The position numbers and the translations under genes were made by a program. Positions 50,744 through 61,300 of a stretch of DNA of 64,000 bases are shown piece by piece. Under the pieces are notes generated by a model, which ran no database searches, was not told the origin of the DNA, and worked only from the letters and a program-made list of their open reading frames with translations. This DNA comes from Streptomyces avicenniae (GTDB taxonomy: Bacteria > Actinomycetota > Actinomycetes > Streptomycetales > Streptomycetaceae): contig NZ_JOEK01000013.1 of assembly GCF_000719135.1 (NCBI RefSeq), positions 124,001 to 188,000 on the forward strand, in the 5' to 3' direction. Every line of letters starts with the position of its first letter. Position 1 is the stretch's first letter.

Positions 50744-53440
50744 CTAGATGGCGCCCTTCCTGGTCAGTTGCGTGAACGCCAGCCAGCCGGGCAGCACCGG
50801 CAGCCAGAAGGTCATCAGCCGGAACAGCAGCACCGCGCCCAGCGCCGCGTGGTCCGGCACCCCGAACCCGGCGAGACCCGCGCTCAGCGCGAACTCGACC
50901 GCCCCGACACCGCCCGGCGTCGGCGCCGCGGAGCCCAGCGCGTTCCCCGCCAGGAAGACGACCGCGATCGTCGGATAGCTCAGCTCCCACCCGAACGCGC
51001 GCAGCGACGCGTCCAGGCACATCACGAACGCCAGCGTCATCAGCAGCATCCCGCCGATGCCGAGCAGCAGCTTCTTCGGCCGCTGCACGACGTCCAGCAT
51101 CCGCGGCACGACACCCGCGAACAGCGTACGGACCCGCTCCGACAACGACTTCCGCAGCCGCGGCACGGCCGTGATGATCAGCACCGCCACCGCCACCGTC
51201 AACAGCCCCGCGATCACGGTCCTCGACGGCGACAGCGACGGCGTGTGCTCCTCGCCCGTGATGTACCCGAAGATCGCCAGCAGCGCCACATGGCTGCCGA
51301 GCCCGAACAGCTGCGACGCCCCGACGCTCGCCACCGCGTGCCCCGGCCGCAGGCCCTGCCGCTGGAGATAGCGGGTGTTGAGCGCGACGCCACCCACCGC
51401 GGCCGGTGCCACCAGCTTCACGAACGACCCGGCGACCTGCGTGATCACCGTCCGCCCGTACGGCACCTTCTCCGGCACGAACCCCAGCAGACTCATCGCT
51501 GCCGCAAAGTAGGTGAGCGCCGAGAACAGCGCCGCGACGATGACCCAGCCCCAGTTCGCGTCCTCCCAGACCCGCTGGAACTCCGGCGTGATGATCTGGA
51601 TGGACAGGAAGTACGCCGCGAACACGGCGGCGATGATCGTGACGAGCGTGCGCGGCTTGATGCGCTCGACCCTGGCGGGCTCTATCGGCGCCTGCGGCCT
51701 GATCAGCAGCACCTGCTGACGGATCAGCGACAGCAGGTCCTGCTCGCGCGCCGTGTCGAGCGCCTCCTCCATGACCTGCTTCTCGGCCTGCCTGGCGGCC
51801 CGCACGGTCTTCCGGTCGGCGTTCTCCGGCAGGCTGCCGCGCGCCTCGCGGTAGGCCCGCGTCGCCTCCAGCACGGCCTGCCGCTCCCGGCCCGAGCGCT
51901 CCCGCGCCAGCTGCCGCAGCGTCCCGCGCGTACTGCGGCTCAGCGCGATGGGCTGGAGCAGCGGCAGGCTGTCCGCCACCGTGTCCGGGCCGAGCACGGC
52001 CACGGCCGCCGCCACCGTCCGCTCCGCGCCCACGCGCAGCCCGAACGTCGTCAACAGCTGCGCCACGTCCATGCGCAGCAGCAAATCCCCGGCGGCGATC
52101 TCGCCGCCGCGCAGATCCGTCAGGAAGACGGTGCCCTGGTGCCCGACCAGCAGCGAGCCCCCGTCGAGGCGCCGGTGCGCGATACGCCGCGACTGGAGCG
52201 CCGTCACCTGCTGCCAGGCCGCCTCCATCAACGCGTCCGTGATCTCGTCGTCCGGCAGCGAGTCGAGGTCACGCCCGCCGATGTGCTCGTAGACCAGCAT
52301 CACCGCGTCAGGGCCCAGCTCCGAGGTGGCGATGAGCTTCGGCGCGTTCGCCCCCGCGGCGATGGCGGCGTACGACAGCAGCGCCTCCTGTTCGAGGGCC
52401 TGACGCAGCGACGGCAGACTGCGCCGCTGCGTGATGCCGCGCAACGCCAGCCGCCGCCACAGGCGGTAGAAGAACCCCTGCGCCTGCTGGGCGCGGTCCA
52501 CGACCGTCACGTCCAGCGGCGGGCCGTCCTCCAGCGTCACCAGATAGCGGCGCGACGGCTCGCTGTAGTCGCTGCGGTCACGCTTGGCGCGCCGCTCCGC
52601 CTCGTCCGGGTCCTCGGCCCGCAGCGCGCTCACCGGGCGGAACCCGACGTGACGCAGCCCGGCCAGCAACTGCTGCCCCGTGGGCCGCACGTTCGGCGAA
52701 CCCACCGTGTACAGCGTCGCGTAGGCGATGGTCCAGCCGATCAGCAGCGTGACGACGATGGAGAACGGCGTCGTGTACCCGGCGACCAGCACGGCCACCC
52801 CGTCCAGCAGCAGCACCGACCACATCGCCAGCCGCCACCGCGGCCGGTGCGTCATCCCGACCGCCGTCGCGTACGCGATGACCGGCGCCAGGTAGTCGTG
52901 CACGGGATCGGTCAGCCCGCCGCCCGGCGCCTCGCGCGTCAGCGCGTTCTGCACCGAGTCGGGCGACATGCGCGCCACCCACAGACTGAACGTCAGCGAC
53001 ACCCCGTGCGCCAGCACGGCCGCCAGCACACCGTCCGCGATGCGCAGCCCGTCCCGCTTCACCAGCCGCTCGATGGCGAACGCCACCGGCACCACCAGCA
53101 CGGCCACGCTCGACACGAACCCGACGAAACTGATCAGCAGCGAAGGCGCCTGCTCCGCGCCTGCGTCCACGTCGTGCTCGATGCCCTCGGTCGTGCCGAT
53201 GGCCCAGGTCGCCAGCGCCAGCACCACGCCGATACCGAGCAGGCCGAGCAGCACGCGCAGCAGGTCCGCCGGCCGGTGCACCCGCGCCGCGAGGATCGGC
53301 TCGTCGCCGTCCACCGGCCCCGGCGCACCCCCCGGGCCCTCGACACCCGTGCCGTCCGGCACGTCCGGCACGTCCGGCAGGTCACCGACCCTCGTCGCGC
53401 CCAGCACCGGTTCCTCGCCCCGGTCACCCGAACGCCGCAC
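50744..53440 (-). CDS. Flippase-like membrane protein (LPG_synthase_TM) fused to a kinase-like domain
   Basis: About 898 residues. N-terminal region with several helices (LLRVLLGLLGIGVVLALATWAIG and later ones to about residue 270). Middle region, about residues 300-560, looks like a lipopolysaccharide-kinase/APH-type fold: GANAPKLIATSELGPDAVMLVYEHIGG, then AHRRLDGGSLLVG and FLTDLRGG in place of the catalytic HGDLHPGN and DFG. The C-terminal ~280 residues match the MprF-type lysylphosphatidylglycerol synthase transmembrane (flippase) domain, with GSFVKLVAPAAVGGVALNTR and GGVGAVEFALSAGLAGFGV. The aminoacyl-transferase part of MprF is absent. GTG at 53440 has GAGGA seven bases upstream; GTG 53464 is an alternative. 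Substrate, probably a lipid-linked molecule, is unknown. Confidence 0.85.
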   Translation of the reverse strand: MRRSGDRGEEPVLGATRVGDLPDVPDVPDGTGVEGPGGAPGPVDGDEPILAARVHRPADLLRVLLGLLGIGVVLALATWAIGTTEGIEHDVDAGAEQAPSLLISFVGFVSSVAVLVVPVAFAIERLVKRDGLRIADGVLAAVLAHGVSLTFSLWVARMSPDSVQNALTREAPGGGLTDPVHDYLAPVIAYATAVGMTHRPRWRLAMWSVLLLDGVAVLVAGYTTPFSIVVTLLIGWTIAYATLYTVGSPNVRPTGQQLLAGLRHVGFRPVSALRAEDPDEAERRAKRDRSDYSEPSRRYLVTLEDGPPLDVTVVDRAQQAQGFFYRLWRRLALRGITQRRSLPSLRQALEQEALLSYAAIAAGANAPKLIATSELGPDAVMLVYEHIGGRDLDSLPDDEITDALMEAAWQQVTALQSRRIAHRRLDGGSLLVGHQGTVFLTDLRGGEIAAGDLLLRMDVAQLLTTFGLRVGAERTVAAAVAVLGPDTVADSLPLLQPIALSRSTRGTLRQLARERSGRERQAVLEATRAYREARGSLPENADRKTVRAARQAEKQVMEEALDTAREQDLLSLIRQQVLLIRPQAPIEPARVERIKPRTLVTIIAAVFAAYFLSIQIITPEFQRVWEDANWGWVIVAALFSALTYFAAAMSLLGFVPEKVPYGRTVITQVAGSFVKLVAPAAVGGVALNTRYLQRQGLRPGHAVASVGASQLFGLGSHVALLAIFGYITGEEHTPSLSPSRTVIAGLLTVAVAVLIITAVPRLRKSLSERVRTLFAGVVPRMLDVVQRPKKLLLGIGGMLLMTLAFVMCLDASLRAFGWELSYPTIAVVFLAGNALGSAAPTPGGVGAVEFALSAGLAGFGVPDHAALGAVLLFRLMTFWLPVLPGWLAFTQLTRKGAI

Positions 53441-53613
53441 ACGCTCTTCCTCGCCCCGTATCACCGGCCGTGCCCCCGCGCCTCTCCTCGTCCCGGGGCC
53501 ACCCGCCAGCTCCCACGTGCGTACGTCACCGTGATCCCCCCCGTGCTGGGACGATAGTGGCACGCGAGACGCCCGGCACGGGCCGCCCCGTGACATACGG
53601 CACGATGGGCGGC

Positions 53614-53955
53614 ATGGCCGAGCCCACCGCGCCCCATCAGATCGGCGAGTACGCCGACCAGGTCCTGTCGGTCGTCGAACACATCCCGCCAGGACGGGTT
53701 CTCACCTACGGCGACGTCGCGGCGGCCGTCGGACGCGGTGGCCCACGCCAGGTCGGGCATGTCATGGCCCAGTACGGCGGCGCCGTCCCGTGGTGGCGCG
53801 TGGTCCGCGCCGACGGCCGACTCCTCCCCGGCCACGAACGGCGCGCCCTGGAGAACTACCGCGCCGAGGGCACCCCCCTGCGCGACGCCACCGACCCCGG
53901 CACCTACCCGCGCGTGGACATGCGCCAGGCCCGCGCCGACGGCGCGGCGCCCTGA
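53614..53955 (+). CDS. Alkyltransferase-like protein (ATL, MGMT family)
   Basis: 113-residue DNA-binding protein that recognises O6-alkylguanine. The MGMT motif PCHRV reads PWWRV here, with Trp60 in place of the reactive Cys, which defines ATL proteins: they flag lesions for nucleotide excision repair and do not remove them. PPGRVLTYGDVAAAVGRG holds the DNA-binding helix-turn-helix. ATG at 53614 is the usual family start; GTG 53590 and ATG 53605 are possible. Its position near adnA matches Rv3204. Divergent from the flippase-like gene. Confidence 0.92.
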   Translation: MAEPTAPHQIGEYADQVLSVVEHIPPGRVLTYGDVAAAVGRGGPRQVGHVMAQYGGAVPWWRVVRADGRLLPGHERRALENYRAEGTPLRDATDPGTYPRVDMRQARADGAAP

Positions 53956-54188
53956 GACACGCCGCAGGGCGCGGTGTCCGGTGCCGTCGGGAACGAGCCT
54001 CACACGTACCAGCATCCCGTACGGCGCCCCCACCCATCGGCTGGCCGGTCCGACCGGGGGACACCGGCGGCGCCGTGCGCGCGCCGCACCGGGAGGCGTA
54101 CGGTCGTCATTCCGCCGGAACCGCCCGAACCGCCCGCCGTCCGTCCGGCCGTGCCGCCACAAGGCGCGCCGGTCTCCCAGATTGCGCG

Positions 54189-57100
54189 ATGCACGTGAGC
54201 CTCTCCGTCCCGTTGACCGACCGCCCGCCGTCCGCCCCGGGAGCGTACCGACTCGTCCGCCCTCCGGCCGCTGACGCGCGTGCCCTCGCTGGGGACGCAA
54301 GCCAGCGCGCCGTGGTTGAGCACGCCGCCCGATCCGGCGGCCCGCTGCTCGTCCTCGCCGGTCCAGGCACCGGCAAGACGACCACCCTCGTCGAGGCCGT
54401 CGCGGAACGCGTGGGGCGCGGCACCGACCCCGAGCGCGTCCTCGTCCTCACCTTCAGCCGCAAGGCCGCCGCCGAACTGCGCGACCGCATGACGGCACGG
54501 CTCGGCGGGCGGGCACCCCAGGCCACCACGTTCCACTCCTTCGCCTACGCCTTCGTCCGCGCCCACCAGGACCGCGAGCTGTTCGCCGAACCCCTGCGCC
54601 TCATGTCAGGACCGGAACAGGACCTCTACCTGCGCGAACTGCTCGCCGGACACCGCGAGTCCGGCCACATGGCCACGGACTGGTCATGGCCCGACGACCT
54701 CCGCGCCTGTCTCACCACACGCGGCTTCGCCGACGAACTGCGCGCCGTCCTCGCCCGCTCACGCGAACTCGGCCTCGACCCCGGCACCCTCGCCGCGTTC
54801 GCCCGCCGCACCGGCCGCGCCGACTGGGAGGCCGCCGCCCACTTCCTCGCCGAATACCTCGACGTGACCCAGGCACAGGGCGTCCTCGACTACACGGAAC
54901 TCGTACGCGGCGCCGTCCGCCTCGCCGACGACCCGACCGTCCTCGCGGGCGTACGGGCCCGCTACGACGCCGTGTTCGTGGACGAGTACCAGGACACCGA
55001 CCCGGCCCAGGCCGCCCTCCTCGAAGCCCTCGCGGGCGACGGCCGCGACCTCACCGCCTTCGGCGACCCCGACCAGTCCATCTACGCCTTCCGCGGCGCC
55101 GACGTCAACGGCATCCTCGGCTTCCCCGACACCTTCCGCACCCGCGACGGCCGCCCCGCCCCCGTCGCCGTCCTCACCACAGCCCGCCGCTCCGGCGCCG
55201 CACTGCTCGCCGCCACCCGCCTCCTCACGCAGCGCATGCCACTGCCCCGCCTCCCCGCCGACGCCGTCCGCCGCCACCGCGCGCTGCACCCCGTCCGCGA
55301 AGGAGGCCGCGCCGACGTCCTCACCTGCCCCACACCCGGCGCCGAACTCGAACACATCGCCGACCTCCTGCGCCGCGCCCACCTGGAGGACGGCGTCCCG
55401 TGGCGCGAGATGGCCGTCCTCGTCCGCGCGGGCGCACGCTCCCTCCCCGGCGTACGGCGCGCCCTCACCGCCGCGGGCGTACCCCTCGACGTGGACGGCG
55501 ACGACCTCCCCCTGCGCCAGGAACCCGCCGTCGCCCCGCTGCTCACCGCCCTGCGCGCCGTCGCCGTCACCGAACCCGACCACGAGACCGGCCACGAACC
55601 GCCCCACGGGCCCCCGCTCGACGCCGAGACCGCCCACGCCCTCCTCACCTCCCCCCTCGGCGGCATGGACGCCGCCGACCTCCGCCGCCTCGGCCGCGCC
55701 CTGCGCAACGAGGAACGCGCCGCCGGGACCGCCGTACCCCGCCCCTCCGGCGAACTCCTCGCCCGCGCCCTCACCGAACCGGAACGCCTCGTCGCCCACG
55801 ACCCGGCCTACGCGGGCGCGGCCCAGCGCCTCGGGCTCCTGCTGCGCAAGACCCGCGAACTCCTCGCGGGCGGCGGCAGCGCCGAGGAAGCCCTGTGGCA
55901 GCTGTGGGACGGCACCGGCTGGCCCGCCCGCCTCGAACGCGCCGCACGGCGCGGCGGCGCCGCCGGACGCAACGCCGACCGCGACCTCGACGCGATCTGC
56001 GCCCTGTTCGAGGTCGCCGCGCGCGCCGAGGAACGCGTCGGCGGACGCGGCGCCCGCATCTTCCTCGACGAGCTGGAGTCCCACGACATCGCCGCCGACA
56101 CCCTCGCCGGACGCGCCGTACGCCCCGACGCCGTGCGGCTCATGACCGCCCACCGCGCCAAGGGCCTCGAATGGTCCCTCGTCGTCGTCGCCGGAGTCCA
56201 GGAGGGCCTGTGGCCCGACCTGCGCCGCCGCGGCTCGCTCCTGGAGGCCGACCGCATCGGACGGCACGGCCTCGCCGACCCGCTCACCCCCGGCGCGCTC
56301 CTCGCCGAGGAACGCCGCCTGTTCTACGTCGCCGCGACCCGCGCCCGCGACCGGCTCGTCGTCACCGCCGTACGAGGCGCCGACGACGGCGACCAGCCCT
56401 CACGCTTCCTGCGCGAACTCGGCACGGAACCGGTGGACGCCGGACAGCGCCCCCGCCGCCCGCTCGCCCTCGCCGCCCTGATCGCCGAACTCCGCGCCAC
56501 CACCGTGGACCCCGACGCGTCCCCCGCCCTCCGCCGCGCCGCCGCCGACCGGCTGGCCGAACTCGCCGCGCTGCGCGACGACGACGGCCACCCCCTCGTA
56601 CCCGCCGCGCACCCGCAACGCTGGTGGGGCCTGCGGGAGACCTCGCATTCCCCCACGCCCGTACGCGACCCCGAACGCCCCGTGGCCCTGTCGGGCAGCG
56701 CCCTCGACCAACTGGTCAACACCTGCTCCCTCCAATGGTTCCTGGGCCGCGAGGTGCACGCCGACGCCCCCGCGACGGCCGCCCAGGGATTCGGGAACGT
56801 CCTGCACGTCCTGGCGGACGAAGTGGCGTCCGGCACCACACCCGCCGACCTGTCCGTCCTCATGGAACGCCTGGAGACCGTCTGGGACGCCCTGGCGTTC
56901 GAGGCACCGTGGCAGTCACGCAAGGAACAGGCGGAGGCACGGGCCGCACTGGAACGCTTCCTGCGCTGGCACGTCCTGCAACAGCGCGACGGCCGCGAGG
57001 CCACCGCCAGCGAGCAGGAGTTCGACGTCACGCTGAGCGCCGGGCGCCACGAGGTACGCATCCGCGGCGTCATGGACCGCGTCGAGCACGACGCGGAGGG

Positions 57101-57488
57101 GCGCGCCTACATCGTGGACTTCAAGACGGGCCGCAGGAAACCGACCCGCGAAGAGGTCGAGCACCACCCCCAGCTCGCCGTCTACCAACTCGCCATCAGA
57201 CACGGCGAGGAAGGCACCACGCCCGCAGGAGCCGAGCTCGTCCACCTGCGCCAGGGCGCCGCGAAGAAGGACGGCGGCGACGCTCTGCCCGTCGTGCAGC
57301 GCCAGAAGTCCCTGGACGGCACAGGGGAGCACGGGCAGGACGGCGCCTGGGTCGGGGAACTCCTGGCGGAGGCCGCGGGCCGGGTACTGGACGAACGGTT
57401 CTCGCCCCGCACCGGACAGCACTGCGGGACGTGCTCCTTCCACGGCGCGTGCGGCGCACGACCAGAAGGACGACAGGTCGTGGACTGA
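54189..57488 (+). CDS. adnA: DNA helicase-nuclease AdnA
   Basis: 1099-residue subunit of AdnAB, the actinobacterial end-resecting motor-nuclease. UvrD-like helicase: Walker A AGPGTGKTTT near residues 57-66, motif II VDEYQDTDPAQ near 265, GDPDQSIYAFRGAD, MTAHRAKGLEW, and motif VI YVAATRARDRL near 711. RecB-type nuclease: IVDFKTGRRK with Asp977 and Lys979. Cys846 plus Cys1079, Cys1082 and Cys1088 (CGTCSFHGAC) match the AddB-type Fe-S staple, which marks it as AdnA. ATG at 54189 chosen; 233 bases of GC-rich sequence precede it. The partner adnB follows after one membrane-protein gene. Confidence 0.93.
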   Translation: MHVSLSVPLTDRPPSAPGAYRLVRPPAADARALAGDASQRAVVEHAARSGGPLLVLAGPGTGKTTTLVEAVAERVGRGTDPERVLVLTFSRKAAAELRDRMTARLGGRAPQATTFHSFAYAFVRAHQDRELFAEPLRLMSGPEQDLYLRELLAGHRESGHMATDWSWPDDLRACLTTRGFADELRAVLARSRELGLDPGTLAAFARRTGRADWEAAAHFLAEYLDVTQAQGVLDYTELVRGAVRLADDPTVLAGVRARYDAVFVDEYQDTDPAQAALLEALAGDGRDLTAFGDPDQSIYAFRGADVNGILGFPDTFRTRDGRPAPVAVLTTARRSGAALLAATRLLTQRMPLPRLPADAVRRHRALHPVREGGRADVLTCPTPGAELEHIADLLRRAHLEDGVPWREMAVLVRAGARSLPGVRRALTAAGVPLDVDGDDLPLRQEPAVAPLLTALRAVAVTEPDHETGHEPPHGPPLDAETAHALLTSPLGGMDAADLRRLGRALRNEERAAGTAVPRPSGELLARALTEPERLVAHDPAYAGAAQRLGLLLRKTRELLAGGGSAEEALWQLWDGTGWPARLERAARRGGAAGRNADRDLDAICALFEVAARAEERVGGRGARIFLDELESHDIAADTLAGRAVRPDAVRLMTAHRAKGLEWSLVVVAGVQEGLWPDLRRRGSLLEADRIGRHGLADPLTPGALLAEERRLFYVAATRARDRLVVTAVRGADDGDQPSRFLRELGTEPVDAGQRPRRPLALAALIAELRATTVDPDASPALRRAAADRLAELAALRDDDGHPLVPAAHPQRWWGLRETSHSPTPVRDPERPVALSGSALDQLVNTCSLQWFLGREVHADAPATAAQGFGNVLHVLADEVASGTTPADLSVLMERLETVWDALAFEAPWQSRKEQAEARAALERFLRWHVLQQRDGREATASEQEFDVTLSAGRHEVRIRGVMDRVEHDAEGRAYIVDFKTGRRKPTREEVEHHPQLAVYQLAIRHGEEGTTPAGAELVHLRQGAAKKDGGDALPVVQRQKSLDGTGEHGQDGAWVGELLAEAAGRVLDERFSPRTGQHCGTCSFHGACGARPEGRQVVD

Positions 57489-57601
57489 CCGCGCGCCCGC
57501 AGGGTGTTGCTGGCACCACCTCCGGATGACCACCTGGACGGCTGGGGGCGGCCACCCCCGTGCGAGAGTCTGGGCGCACCGCACAGACGAGGGAGACCGC
57601 A

Positions 57602-58291
57602 GTGACGGCCACCGGCAGCACCACGACGTACCGCATACAGGATGAGCAGGACACACCACGGCAACGCAGACGCGCCGGGCGCTTCGGCCGCGAGCTGGGA
57701 TACCTCCTCACAGGACTGCCCCTCGGCATCGCGGCGTTCACCGTCGTCCTGACGGCACTGGCCCTCGGCACCGTCGGCTTCGTCCTCGTCGTCGGCATGC
57801 CCGTCCTGCTCGCCGCCCTGGCCGTCGCCCACACCTTCGCCCGCCTCGAACGCCGCCGCGTCGCCCACGTCACCGGCCGCCCCTTCCCCGAACCCCACCC
57901 CCGCGAGCGCCACGGCACCGGCGTCACCGGCTGGCTTCACGCCCTGCGCGACGCACCCCGCTGGCGCGCCCTCGCCCACGCCCTCGTCTCCTTCCCCCTG
58001 CGCGTCGTCTCCTTCTCCCTCGCCCTCACCTGGACACTCGGCGGGCTCGGCGCACTCCTCTACGGCACCTGGTCCTGGTCCCTGCCCCGCGACGAAGGCG
58101 AGGAAGGACTCCTCGACCTCATGTTCGGCATCTCGTCCCAGGCCGCCGACATCGCGTTCAACACCGCCATCGGCGCCCTCCTCCTCGCCACCGCCGTCCC
58201 CCTCGTACGCGGCCTCACCGCACTCCACACCGCCCTCGCCCACGGCCTCCTCGGCAGCGGCACCGACACCGCTGTCAGCGACCGGCGATAG
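57602..58291 (+). CDS. Sensor-domain-like membrane protein between adnA and adnB
   Basis: 229 residues with about four helices in two pairs: LGYLLTGLPLGIAAFTVVL with TVGFVLVVGMPVLLAALAVAH, then ALVSFPLRVVSFSLALTWT and a final pair near the end. The pattern YLLTGLPLGIxxFxVxxT and WRALAHALVSFPLRVVSF is that of the 'Sensor' domain (PF13796) normally found at the N-terminus of histidine kinases; here it stands alone with no kinase. GTG at 57602 has GGGAG upstream. The stop is only ten bases from adnB, implying co-transcription. No link to DNA repair is known to me. Confidence 0.82.
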   Translation: MTATGSTTTYRIQDEQDTPRQRRRAGRFGRELGYLLTGLPLGIAAFTVVLTALALGTVGFVLVVGMPVLLAALAVAHTFARLERRRVAHVTGRPFPEPHPRERHGTGVTGWLHALRDAPRWRALAHALVSFPLRVVSFSLALTWTLGGLGALLYGTWSWSLPRDEGEEGLLDLMFGISSQAADIAFNTAIGALLLATAVPLVRGLTALHTALAHGLLGSGTDTAVSDRR

Positions 58292-58301
58292 GCTCCCCGA
58301 T

Positions 58302-61300
58302 GTGCCAGGCGCCCCCCTCGAACGCCCCGCGCAGCTCAGCGAGCTGCTCGGCATCCCGTTCACCCGAGAGCAGCTGGCGTGCGTCACCGCGCCGCCGGCG
58401 CCCCAGGCGATCGTCGCCGGCGCCGGCTCGGGCAAGACGACCGTCATGGCAGCCCGCGTCGTCTGGCTCACCGGCACAGGACAGGTCGCCCCAGAACGCG
58501 TCCTCGGCCTGACCTTCACCAACAAGGCCGCGGCCGAACTCGCCGAACGCGTCCGCGCCGCCCTCACCCTCGCCGGGATCGGCACCCCCGCCGACACCCC
58601 ACCCGGCACCCCCCCGCCCGACACCGAGACCGCGGGCGAACCCCAGATCTCCACCTACCACGCCTTCGCCGGACGCCTCCTCGCCGAACACGGCCTCCGC
58701 CTCGGCGTCGAACCCGCCTCCCGCCTCCTCGCCGACGCGGGCCGCTTCCAACTCGCCGCCGAAGTCCTCCGCGCCGCCCCCGCCACCTACGAACCACCCC
58801 CCGGCAGCTTCACCACCCTCGTCACCGACCTCGTCGCCCTCGACGCCGAACTGTCCGAACACCTCGTCGAACCCCCCCGCCTCCGCGCCTTCGACACCGC
58901 CCTCACCGCCGAACTCGCCCACGCCGAACTCACCAACGCCGACCTCCGCCGCATCCCCGAGACCGCCGTCGGCCGCACCCGCCTCCTCGACCTCGTCGAG
59001 GAGTACCGCACCCGCAAACGCGCCCGCGACCTCCTCGACTTCGGCGACCAGATCGCCCTCGCCGCCCGCCTCGCCCGCGACGTCCCCGACGTCGGCCAGG
59101 CCCTGCGCGACCAGTTCGGCGTCGTCCTCCTCGACGAGTACCAGGACACCTCCGTCGCCCAACGCGTCCTCCTCGCCGGACTCTTCGGCGACGGCACCGG
59201 ACACCCCGTCACCGCAGTCGGCGACCCCTGCCAGGCCATCTACGGCTGGCGCGGCGCCTCCGTCGCCAACCTCGACGACTTCCCCGACCACTTCCCCCAC
59301 CGCGACGGCACCCCCGCCACCCGCCACAGCCTCAGCGAGAACCGCCGCAGCGGCGGACGCCTCCTCACCCTCGCCAACCACCTCGCCGCACCCCTACGCG
59401 CCCGCCACCCCGCCGTCGCCCCCCTCCGCCCCGCCCCCGGCGCCGAACACGACGGCCTCGTCCGCTGCGCCCTCCTGCGCACCCACGCCGAAGAACTCAC
59501 CTGGGCCGCCGACTCCATCGCCCACCTCGTCCGCACCGGCACCACCCCCGGCGAGATCGCCGTCCTGTGCCGCACCGCGGGCGACTTCGGCGCCATCCAA
59601 CGCGAACTCGTCGCCCGCAGCGTCCCCGTCGAGGTCGTCGGCCTCTCAGGACTGCTCCACCTCCCCGAGGTCTCCGACCTCGTCGCCGTCTGCCAGGTCC
59701 TCGCCGACCCCACCGCCAACGCCGCCCTCGTCCGCCTCCTCACCGGCCCCCGCTGGCGCATCGGCCCCCGCGACCTCGCGCTCCTCGGCAGACTCGCCCG
59801 CCTCCTCGTCCGCCGCACCGACGACGCCCTCACCCCCGAACGCCTCGCCGCCGCCGTCGAAGGGACCGACCCCTCCGAGATCACCTCACTCGCCGACGCC
59901 CTCGACACCTTCATCGACAGCGGCCCCCCCGGCGACACCCCCCGCGAAGGCGGCGAGGAAGCCGTCACCCTCCCCTTCTCCGCCGAGGCACGCGTCCGCT
60001 TCGCCCACCTCGCCGCCGAGATCCGCGAACTCCGCCGCTCCCTCGGCGACCCCCTCATGGACGTCCTGCACCGCGTCCTGTCCGTCACCGGCCTCGAAGT
60101 CGAGCTCGCCGCCTCCCCCCAGGCCCTCGCCGCCCGCCGCCGCGAAACCCTCAGCGCCTTCCTCGACGTCGCCGCCGGATTCGCCGCCGGACGCGCGGGC
60201 ACCGCCGTGGACAGCGAAGCCACCCTCCCCGCCTTCCTCGCCTTCCTCCGCGCCGCCGCCCAGTACGACAAAGGACTCGACGGCTCCCTCCCCGGCGGCG
60301 ACGACACCGTGAAGGTCCTCACCGCCCACAAGGCCAAGGGCCTCGAATGGGACGTCGTCGTCGTCCCCGGCCTGAGCGCCGAGACCTTCCCCGCCAAACC
60401 CACACGCGACTCCTGGCTCAAACAGCCCCGAGCCCTCCCGCACCCCCTCCGCGGCGACGCCGACACCCTCCCCGCCACCCCCGCATGGACCTCCACCGCC
60501 CACAAGGAGTACCTCGCCGCCGTCGCCGAGCACCTCTCCCTCGAAGAGCTGCGCCTCGGCTACGTCACGTTCACCCGCCCCCGCACCCTGCTCCTCGGCT
60601 CCGGCCACTGGTGGGGCCCCAGCCAGAAACGCCCCCGCGGCCCCTCCGCCTTCCTCGAAGCCCTCCGCGCCCACTGCGAGGCCCACCCCTCCCACGGCGA
60701 GGTCGAGGCATGGGCACAGCCCCCCGCCGACGACGAGGAGAACCCCGCCCTCGCCGACCGCGACCAGGACCAGCCCTGGCCCCTGCCCCTCGACGCGGGC
60801 GCCCTCACCCGCCGCCGCGCCGCGGCCGACGCCGTCCTCGCCCGGCTGCGCGACGGCACCGTCCCCCCACCCCGCCAGGACGACCCCACCCGCCACCACG
60901 ACGACACCGACGAACTGACCCCCGAGGAACTACGGACCGTCGCCTCCTGGGACCGCGACCTCTCCGCCCTCTCCCGCGAACTCCGCCAGACACGCGCCGC
61001 CTCCCGCGACGTCCCCCTGCCCGTGTCCCTCTCCGCCTCCCAGGTCCAGCGCCTCGCCTCCGACCCCGACGGCTTCGCCCGCGACCTCGCCCGCCCCATG
61101 CCCCGCCCACCCCAGCCCGCCGCCCGCCGCGGCACCCGCTTCCACGCCTGGGTCGAATCACGCTTCGAAGCCCTCGAACTCCCCATGCTCGACCCCGACG
61201 AGCTGCCGGGCGGCGACCGCGAAGACATGGAGATCAGGGACGAACGCGAGCTGACAGCCCTCAAGGAAGCCTTCGCCCGCACCCCGTACGCCCACCGCAG

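Noticed and set aside
50237..53557. An 1106-codon + strand frame across the flippase-like gene
   Set aside because: The translation is dominated by Arg, His, Gln and Pro with no domain, and the opposite strand has membrane helices and recognisable motifs.
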